Source of the DNA: Trichomonas tenax
Lineage: Eukaryota > Parabasalia > Trichomonadida > Trichomonadidae
Assembly: GCA_023091735.1 (NCBI GenBank)
Contig: JALKBU010001418.1
Coordinates: 1-11,282 of the forward strand
DNA length: 11,282 bases
Direction of reading: 5' to 3'
How positions within the stretch are numbered: the stretch's first letter is position 1; each line of letters begins with the position of its first letter. The position numbers and the translations under genes are program-made. The notes beneath the pieces are model-generated. The model saw only the letters and a list, made by a program, of their open reading frames with translations. It made no database searches and had not been told where the DNA came from. Below, piece by piece: positions 1-4,949 of this stretch.

Positions 1-1
1 T

Positions 2-198
2 CATGCTTTATATATCCACAGCATTTTAGATGGGAAATTTTTTCATTTGCCACCAAAATTAGACCTTAAATATTCATACTGGTGGAGAAAAATCGAGATG
101 TTTGAGTAGGCGTAGAAAATTCAGTGACGCCATTTGATATAGATTCTACAAAAATGATCTCTATGATAGCAGAACGAAGAAATTTCAAATATATATAA
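2..198 (+). pseudogene. Frameshifted 3' end of an unknown gene (partial at window edge)
   Basis: A reading frame enters from the left edge and runs 35 codons to TAG at 107-109, ending with residues DLKYSYWWRKIEMFE. A second frame, one base out of register, opens at 106 and runs 30 codons to TAA at 196-198 (it includes VTPFDIDSTKMISMIAERR). The handover falls within a few bases of the first stop, so a single indel near 104-108 would join them into one tail. The paired tryptophans and mixed residue use look more like protein than AT-rich noise, but each piece alone is short enough to occur by chance. Family not recognised. No start is visible because the upstream part lies outside the window. 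Confidence 0.35.
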
Positions 199-946
199 AA
201 AGTAATCCAAAATACCTTTATTTATATCTATGAAATTCAATAACTGACAAATAAAATGAAGATACAGCCAAATATAAGAATTAGGGCAGATTAAGCTGCT
301 GTAGCAAATACAGTGAATATTTCTTTATGTCTTTTAGAAAATTGTAAGACTTTAATCATCCAATAGGTAATTAAGGAATGGAATCAAAGAAATTTAAGGA
401 GCAATCAGGCAATATGCTTGGGAAGGGATTTATTCATAAAAAGCAGGTCCTTCAATGTAATAAATTTTTAATGATGAAATTTAATCTTGATTAAAAAATA
501 ATTTTGGTTGAAAAATGTGATATTGATTGTTTGCAGCAAAATACTCACAAGCTTACATCAAAATTTTATTACAATTTTTGCCTCATGACAATAGCAATTT
601 ACAAAGAGTTTATTTATGTTGATAACTTGAAAATATATTATAAGCACACAAAAAATTTGTGGTAGGTGTCAAACACGCCCTGCTCTCAAAATTCTCAATT
701 GATTGAAAGGTCTTTCAATTGATTCCGAATGATATTCAAACAAATTGAAAGGCCATAACAAAAGTCAAAATTTGAGTACCTAACTAAACAAATATTTTGA
801 ATGGTCATAGAAAATGAATTTAATTTTTATTGTGATAATATTCTTGTGATATAAAAATACTACATTATTCACTAGTTTTCAACTGACAACAAACGAAAAA
901 TTTGATTTGAATACTAATTCAAAATTTTAAATCTAATAAAAATATG
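199..946. other. AT-rich intergenic stretch, no convincing gene
   Basis: No frame here stands out. A 38-codon ATG frame at 378-494 (+) and an overlapping antisense frame ending near 294 compete with each other, and both are at chance length for DNA this AT-rich. Around 695-722 there is a small symmetric sequence in which two TCAATTGA octamers bracket ATTGAAAG-GT-CTTTCAAT. Nothing else is supported. Confidence 0.6.
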
Positions 947-961
947 AAATTATATATTTAT
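947..961. repeat. Left flanking direct repeat (putative target-site duplication)
   Basis: AAATTATATATTTAT here and AAATTATATATCTAT at 2229-2243 match at 14 of 15 positions, the first 11 being identical. They abut exactly the outer ends of the inverted repeats at 962 and 2228. AT-richness raises the chance of a coincidental match, but the exact placement argues for a duplication made on insertion. Perfect duplications of 9-11 bp are typical of Mutator-like elements; 15 bp would be long, so the true length may be 11. Confidence 0.5.
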
Positions 962-1009
962 TGTCATGTACCGAAAGTGACATAAAAGTGATATTATTTG
1001 ACATGTAAA
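962..1009 (+). repeat. Left terminal inverted repeat
   Basis: 48 bp beginning TGTCATGTACCGAAAGTGAC and ending TGACATGTAAA. It pairs with the complement of 2181-2228 over the full 48 bp without gaps and with seven mismatches. The core GTACCGAA and the terminal TGACATGTAAA are conserved in both copies. The motif TGACATGTAAA occurs again just inside at 1055-1065, and variants lie outside the element near 2409-2440. Confidence 0.7.
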
Positions 1010-1117
1010 GTTATCAGAATCTGTAGTTTTATGTGTCAAAATATTAAGAATTTCTGACATGTAAAGTCCTATAATCATTCAAATTATTTATTAGTTTTTA
1101 TTTCAAAATCACATCTT

Positions 1118-1171
1118 ATGGGAAGAACTGTGGACTACATTGACACATGTACCACGCATGTTAGTAGCTAA
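1118..1171 (+). pseudogene. Third GRTVD-family fragment
   Basis: A 17-codon ATG frame reads MGRTVDYIDTCTTHVSS then TAA. Its first six codons share the GGAAGAACTGTGGAC sequence found in the two larger family fragments at 1161-1456. After that the similarity ends. It is best seen as a stub of the same duplicated family, not a gene in its own right. Confidence 0.35.
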
Positions 1172-1385
1172 ACTCACAGATCTTCCTTTCATACGCCATC
1201 ATTAAGAAATCAAAGATTTCCACTTCAGAATGCTTCTGAAGAGCAAAATTAAATGCTTGATTGGGACTTGTAGCCAAGGTGCGAGCAATCCGGTCCACAG
1301 TTCTTCCTTTCAGAAGCATTCTGTAGAGTAAATCGCTGATTATTTCGAAGATCGAGTCTGAAAGGAAGAACTGTGGACTGGATTG
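1161..1385 (-). pseudogene. GRTVD-family gene fragment, possible HTH-like domain
   Basis: An open frame of 74 codons runs on the minus strand from after a TAG (1386-1388) to TAA at 1161-1163. The only early Met is residue 23 (ATG at 1317-1319), leaving a 52-residue product. Landmarks in order are SDLLYRMLLKGRTVDRIART (residues 17-36), then LATSPNQAFNFALQKHSEVE, and a tail IFDFLMMAYERKICEFSY. Residue use (Arg, Glu, Asp, Pro) is unlike translated AT-rich noise. A second diverged copy of its middle lies inverted on the other strand at 1340-1456. The segment GRTVDRIARTLATSPNQAF has the spacing of a helix-turn-helix (I-A-x-x-L-x-T-S-P), but that is inference and I do not recognise the family. Lying inside a TIR element and lacking an N-terminus, it is probably a captured C-terminal fragment. 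Confidence 0.5.
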
Positions 1386-1434
1386 CTAGCGTTTTGGCTA
1401 CCAGTGCCAATGAAGCACTTAATTTTTCTTTTCA
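1237..1434. repeat. 78-bp inverted repeat of coding-like sequence around a 42-bp spacer
   Basis: The left arm 1237-1314 and right arm 1357-1434 are reverse complements at 67 of 78 positions, ungapped, with a 21-bp perfect core (left 1294-1314, right 1357-1377). Both arms read as the same protein segment (LKGRTVD then a LATS motif), each away from the spacer. The differences mostly change amino acids: RIART versus WIASV, SPNQAF versus SANEAL. They therefore look like two paralogues placed head to head, not a recent exact palindrome. Related 13- and 19-bp palindromic bits centre near 1232 and 1317. Confidence 0.8.
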
Positions 1435-1456
1435 TAGTAAATTTAAACAAATATAG
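1340..1456 (+). pseudogene. Second, inverted GRTVD-family fragment
   Basis: A 38-codon open frame follows a TGA at 1337-1339 and ends at TAG 1454-1456. It contains LKGRTVDWIASVLATSANEA followed by LNFSFHSKFKQI. It is the plus-strand counterpart of the fragment at 1161-1385 and shares about two thirds of its residues over the LKGRTVD-LATS segment, then loses the homologous C-terminal tail. There is no in-frame ATG. It is a truncated paralogue within the TIR element, not an expressed gene on this evidence. Confidence 0.45.
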
Positions 1457-1786
1457 GATATCATTCTTCTACGCTTCTTAAAATCTATACATTAAGTTTT
1501 TGACCTGTCATCCCCATTGTCTTGAACAATGGCTAGTTTTGAAAATTTAAATTTTTATGTGTCTTTTGTAATTTTGCACTAAAAAATCAATGATTTTCGA
1601 TTTTAATACGGCATAAATGATTTATAATAGATATAGAATCGTATTATTGAAGAAAACGATATTCGAAAAAATTGTGTATGTCTGTGTAAACTCCCGTCAC
1701 AGTTCAAAAATTCAATATGTCTGTTCATTGTGTCCGACACTCACAAAAACTTGCTTTACAAAGACACATTCATTTTTGCTTTTTAA

Positions 1787-1924
1787 AGGGATAAAACAAA
1801 AAAGGGGATAGGCGTCCGCCCACACCCCGAATTTAATGGCGATGTTCGTGCCAGGCTGTTTTTGATGGGTCGAGAATTTATTTGGATTGTTGGAAATTTT
1901 GGTCCAGGCGGTATTCAACAATAA
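1787..1924 (+). pseudogene. Short coding-like fragment, locally GC-rich
   Basis: A 45-codon open frame lies between TAA (1784-1786) and TAA (1922-1924), without an initiating ATG at its left end. Its middle reads GVRPHPEFNGDVRARLFLMG and then REFIWIVGNFGPGGIQQ. The DNA from 1804 to 1850 is clearly richer in G and C than its surroundings, which suggests a foreign or captured coding piece. An overlapping minus-strand frame (1712-1933, 73 codons) is longer but less protein-like, so which strand was coding is unsettled. Family not recognised. Confidence 0.3.
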
Positions 1925-2070
1925 GAATATCAATGAGCATGCATTATTTTACATGCAAATATGAATATTGTGTGATTGGCTTATCCACATTTTCTAATTC
2001 ATTTTGAAGGTCGCCAATTTGACACATAATCATGATATTTCTGACATCATGATATATAAAGATATATATG

Positions 2071-2092
2071 TGTGTCTAGACACATGTGTCTA
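2071..2092. repeat. Overlapping perfect palindromes
   Basis: TGTGTCTAGACACA (2071-2084) is a perfect 14-bp palindrome. It overlaps the perfect 16-bp palindrome TAGACACATGTGTCTA (2077-2092). The tandem of the half-site TGTGTCTA near the right end of the TIR element could be a protein-binding site or a cruciform-prone point; no function can be read from sequence. Confidence 0.8.
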
Positions 2093-2180
2093 ACAGGCGT
2101 GAAAATCTATGGAAAATGAGAAGCGTACATTCTTCTAATAATCACATGCCACGTAAGTATTTATTTGTCAAATATTCATG

Positions 2181-2228
2181 TTTACATGTCAGATAATACC
2201 ACTTTTGTGTCACATTCGGTACGCAACA
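2181..2228 (-). repeat. Right terminal inverted repeat
   Basis: Its complement begins TGTTGCGTACCGAATGTGAC and ends TGACATGTAAA, matching the left repeat over 48 bp with seven mismatches, three of which fall within the first six bases. It is followed immediately by the right copy of the flanking direct repeat at 2229-2243. Confidence 0.7.
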
Positions 2229-2243
2229 AAATTATATATCTAT
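2229..2243. repeat. Right flanking direct repeat (putative target-site duplication)
   Basis: AAATTATATATCTAT, 14 of 15 identical to 947-961, directly abutting the outer end of the right inverted repeat. Confidence 0.5.
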
Positions 2244-2715
2244 ACTATTGTTACCATAGAACTATATAATTAAAATGTAAAAAAAATTATAAAAATTGAA
2301 TTAGCATTCAATTTTAGCAACAATCATTAGACTGCGAAATATGTATCAACAATCATATGTAACTAAAATTTTACAGTTTAAACCGATTGATACATTTTTT
2401 GGAAAAAATGTCATGTAAACTTTCAATACGACATGTAAAACAACAATATCTGACAATTCAGACACTAGATATAATTGAGCTTTTTAATGTGATTTTCATG
2501 CCAACCAATGACATGCAATGATGTTTTCTATAATACAAAATGATTGCTCGAAATTGCAATTCAATATAACAAAAATGCGTTTCTGCCTTTAAATATGACT
2601 ACAAACAGCTCTATGCAATGATAGAATAATGTCATTATAGTTGAATTTAGATAAAATAATTTATACATGTTATAATATAAATTTTCAATTTTTGAATTAT
2701 TAGGATCTTATTTTA
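2244..2715. other. AT-rich stretch with dispersed ACATGTAAA motifs
   Basis: No gene is seen. GTCATGTAAAC (about 2409-2420) and GACATGTAAAAC (about 2430-2441) repeat the inner end of the TIRs outside the element. This suggests either an older related insertion remnant or that the motif is a common dispersed sequence of this genome. Confidence 0.5.
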
Positions 2716-2862
2716 ATGAATTTGTCCTCAGAAATTAAACATAATATATTAGAAATGATTCGCAATTCATCAGTGTGTGATACACAATCAATGCGGTATT
2801 GCCAGAAGAAACATTTTGAAAAGTTGTTAATGATCTGCAACTCAATCAATTTCCAATCATAA
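2716..2862 (+). CDS. Marginal small ORF, 48 aa
   Basis: An ATG frame of 48 codons ends at TAA 2860-2862, starting MNLSSEIKHNILEMIRNSSV and continuing with a Cys-containing, Lys-rich second half (it includes QSMRYCQKKHFEKLLMI). Its residue mix is plausible for a helical peptide. No initiator motif or relative is recognised, and at this length in DNA this AT-rich it may be chance or a remnant. It lies 142 bases upstream of the first possible start codon (3005) of the acyltransferase unit. Confidence 0.2.
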   Translation: MNLSSEIKHNILEMIRNSSVCDTQSMRYCQKKHFEKLLMICNSINFQS

Positions 2863-3004
2863 TTCGACTATTTCATATGCTCCAATAAAGGCAATAACAT
2901 CATTTATTGAAGGTGCTTAACTTTAATCTTTTTGTGCTATATAGATTAGTATAAAATTTTAGGTATAAATTCACATAACCCGTGACGATTATTTTCTATT
3001 CAAT

Positions 3005-3037
3005 ATGTCAAAGAATTATTTTTTTATAAATGCTTGA
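3005..3037 (+). other. Ten-codon upstream ORF overlapping the next start
   Basis: The first ATG before the acyltransferase is at 3005, in a different frame. It reads MSKNYFFINA and stops at TGA 3035-3037, overlapping the main ATG at 3030. If transcription starts upstream of 3005, scanning ribosomes would meet this ATG first. If it starts near the TCA at 3008-3010, the leader would be about 20 bases and would exclude it. A single-base change in the T7 tract does not fuse the two frames, because a TAA directly precedes the main ATG. Confidence 0.35.
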
Positions 3038-4274
3038 AGCGAGGCCTGCAATTGGCTGGGAGAAAAGTTTCATTGGCGGAAGGACTTATATTCAGCTCGC
3101 GTTGAAGCTTTCTGATGCATCAAAAAAAAACCAAATTATTCAAAAGATCGAAAAATCTGTTGCAGGTTTACATCACGCTACAGACGGAAAAATGATTTTC
3201 CGCAAGAAGTCAGAAACTCCTATATACAAATTGCCCGAAAATATTCCTGAAATGGAAAAATTATGCGAAATAATGGCAAATAACTATACAAGGCCATTGG
3301 ACCAAGCACTAACATCAATAGGAGCTAACAGTGATACTATTGTTTTGAATGTAAATCATTTAGCTGGAGATGGTGGATTTTTACAACAGCTTTTTAACTA
3401 TTTGAAGCAAGACGAAGAAATTGATTACGTTCCTAGTATCATTCCTGGTGAAAAGTACCTCGAAAAAGAAATTTCAAATTATAATTCAGAATTGCCAACA
3501 TTTTGCACGGTTGATCCAACAATTACGAGATTTATATCAAGAAATCCATCAGAATTACACTTATCTACATCACTTTGCACAAACGGAGCGCAATCTCGTG
3601 CAGAGGATTTGATGACATATAAATTAAATGGAAAGTTCACGAAACTCACTGAATATTATTGGGCAAACTTCATTCTTTCAGCATCTGCATATAATGGAAA
3701 ACTCGGCACATGCGGTATCGCAACTTGCGTCAATTTGAGGCCAATGCTTGGAAACAAAGTTGATTTCAATTTAACAAATTGTTTTTCACATGCAAATGCG
3801 AGCGCAAACATTACAAAAGATGATAAAGTCGAAACAATGATGAAACAACTTCGCGAAAGTTACAACTTCAACTTGAAGAAGAAAACACCAATTGGTGAAT
3901 TGAAGATGTTGCAGCTTGGACTTCATGCAAAGCCACCTATTCCTGGACTTGGTTTAGATTTGTCTTTGATTGGCGCGTTTAAGATGGAATGGCCATTCAA
4001 AGATGCGTGGGTTCATTTGAGTCAAGATGATGCTTCTGTTTCAGGAATTGTTTCTTATTTAGGATTCTCGATCGTCAAAGAAAAAGAAAACATTTTCCAT
4101 GGAAGACTCAGGCACTCTTCAGCAACAATGGTCGACAGAGAAGCTGAGATGCTTGTTAGATCAATACATTATGGAATGGAAAACATATCTCCAAATATGA
4201 AGATTGGTGAAGCTCTCGATAGAATGGAAGACAATCAAAAGGGATTATTGAAGCAGATTCCAAAAAGATTTTAG
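3030..4274 (+). CDS. HxxxD-type CoA-dependent acyltransferase-like protein (alcohol acetyltransferase / condensation-domain superfamily)
   Basis: 414 residues, soluble, with no signal peptide or membrane segment. The main evidence is HLAGDG at residues 110-115, preceded by IVLNVN, which is the HxxxDG active-site motif and beta-strand context of chloramphenicol-acetyltransferase-fold enzymes; the His is the expected general base. A second landmark is CVNLRPMLG at about 233-241, resembling the VNLR segment of condensation and alcohol acetyltransferase domains. Length is close to a single domain of that superfamily (about 400-480 residues). From this one infers acyl transfer from a CoA or carrier thioester to an alcohol or amine; the acceptor cannot be read. 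The ATG is directly preceded by an in-frame TAA, so the N-terminus is not longer. Downstream, TAGGAATAAATA places a TAAA signal just after the stop. It is a single gene, with no co-oriented partner nearby. Confidence 0.75.
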   Translation: MLEARPAIGWEKSFIGGRTYIQLALKLSDASKKNQIIQKIEKSVAGLHHATDGKMIFRKKSETPIYKLPENIPEMEKLCEIMANNYTRPLDQALTSIGANSDTIVLNVNHLAGDGGFLQQLFNYLKQDEEIDYVPSIIPGEKYLEKEISNYNSELPTFCTVDPTITRFISRNPSELHLSTSLCTNGAQSRAEDLMTYKLNGKFTKLTEYYWANFILSASAYNGKLGTCGIATCVNLRPMLGNKVDFNLTNCFSHANASANITKDDKVETMMKQLRESYNFNLKKKTPIGELKMLQLGLHAKPPIPGLGLDLSLIGAFKMEWPFKDAWVHLSQDDASVSGIVSYLGFSIVKEKENIFHGRLRHSSATMVDREAEMLVRSIHYGMENISPNMKIGEALDRMEDNQKGLLKQIPKRF

Positions 4275-4370
4275 GAATAAATATACATTCGATGATTCAA
4301 TCATGAAATTTTCGGGAAAGTGGCAAAATTCAATTACAAATGAATCAAATATATATATATCTATTGTCAT

Positions 4371-4442
4371 TCGATCAAAGTGTAATGGTTTTAATGTAAG
4401 ATTGTCGTTCTTTTGAGCCGGGTTCGATTCCCGGTGAGCGAG
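4371..4442 (+). tRNA. tRNA-Asp(GTC)-like sequence, probably degenerate
   Basis: The 72 bases fold as a tRNA: acceptor TCGATCA with TGAGCGA (6 of 7 pairs, A4-G69 mismatch), discriminator G73, anticodon loop TTGTCGT with anticodon GTC, and a perfect T arm CCGGG-TTCGATT-CCCGG. G34-U35-C36, G73 and a G10-U25 pair are known aspartate identity elements. Length and layout match the yeast tRNA-Asp plan. The internal B box GGTTCGATTCC is exact. Defects concentrate in the 5' half: A instead of U at position 8, T instead of A at 21, two mismatches in the D stem (12-23, 13-22), and T27-T43. A T6 tract follows. It is either a decaying tRNA gene or a tRNA-derived copy; a functional but unusual tRNA is possible. 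Confidence 0.65.
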
Positions 4443-4443
4443 C

Positions 4444-4449
4444 TTTTTT
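4444..4449 (+). terminator. Pol III-type oligo-T terminator after the tRNA-like unit
   Basis: Six T residues begin two bases after the discriminator base (GAG-C-TTTTTT), the usual position of an RNA polymerase III terminator. More T-rich sequence follows. Confidence 0.55.
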
Positions 4450-4941
4450 CCTTTTTCTTTTTTAAATCCAAAATAGCTCAGAAATGACCAGGAAAAAAGC
4501 ATTCGCTTTCACCGTTGTGGTTCTGTAACAGAGGAATTCGGATATATCCATTCTATGTTTATGTTATGATAAGATGGAATGTGAATTTCGAAAAAATCAT
4601 TCCATGTGATAAACAAATCGATCTTTGATTGATATTTATATAAAGTTCATCACTGCTATCGTTATTATGCTTTGCAGTAATGTGATAATCAATGAAAATG
4701 TGAAGTTTGATTTCATTGAGTGACATTCAGAATGTAAAAATCAGTTAACCATGTGCATAGATTTGATGGTAGGATGCAGTTAAAAAAAGAGATAAAGCTT
4801 AAATCATTAGATTAAAAAAATTAACAATATCATGTTATATGTGATCACAAAATTGAAAATTTAGCGAGAATATATGGGTATAGCATCCAAAAATAGCAAA
4901 ATAGGAAAGATATAAAATTTATAAAGTGTCAATTTTTATAG
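4450..4941. other. AT-rich intergenic stretch, nothing recognised
   Basis: No frame of note and no recognisable small RNA. The segment GGATATATCC near 4539-4548 is a short palindrome. The sequence ends in the initiator of the next gene. Confidence 0.5.
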
Positions 4942-4946
4942 TCACT
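4942..4946 (+). promoter_or_regulatory. Trichomonad-type initiator (Inr) TCACT
   Basis: TCACT fits the trichomonad initiator consensus TCA(+1)Y(T/A), with the predicted first transcribed base A4944. That leaves a six-base 5' UTR before ATG 4950, in the 5-20 base range normal for Trichomonas mRNAs. The motif decides the start codon, because any longer frame would lie upstream of the transcription start. Such a short motif also occurs by chance, so the call leans on its position. Confidence 0.55.
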
Positions 4947-4949
4947 AAA

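Larger units (their letters stand above)
962..2228. mobile_element. Non-autonomous TIR DNA transposon carrying gene fragments (Pack-MULE-like)
   Basis: The 1,267-bp interval is bounded by 48-bp terminal inverted repeats (962-1009 and 2181-2228, 41/48 matching) and flanked by a near-perfect direct repeat. A subterminal 11-bp inverted pair, TATGTGTCAAA at 1030-1040 and its complement at 2018-2028, adds support. There is no frame long enough for a transposase. The interior instead holds short coding-like fragments of a small family (three GRTVD-bearing frames at 1118-1456), a fragment at 1787-1924, and palindromes near the right end. This organisation resembles Pack-MULEs, non-autonomous Mutator-like elements that capture gene pieces. 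Mutator-like elements are established in Trichomonas, but assignment to that superfamily rests here only on repeat length and the size of the flanking duplication. It could also be a different TIR superfamily. Confidence 0.6.

Noticed and set aside
378..494. 38-codon ATG frame (MESKKFKEQSGNMLGKGF...) and an equally plausible antisense frame ending near 294
   Set aside because: Both strands give protein-like reads of chance length for about 75% AT DNA, with no initiator, homologue or repeat to choose between them.
690..725. CRISPR-like or regulatory palindrome at TCAATTGA repeats
   Set aside because: Only two short copies, no regular spacers, and AT-rich octamers of this kind are expected by chance.
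1617..1811. 64-codon plus-strand ATG frame within the TIR element
   Set aside because: Its composition looks like translated AT-rich DNA, it overlaps the better-looking frame at 1787-1924, and it has no recognisable motif.
1712..1933. 73-codon minus-strand ATG frame
   Set aside because: Longer than the plus-strand frame at 1787-1924 but less coherent; kept only as an alternative reading of that segment.
4245..4502. 85-codon minus-strand ATG frame
   Set aside because: It overlaps the acyltransferase end and runs antisense through the tRNA-like sequence, which explains its open stretch.
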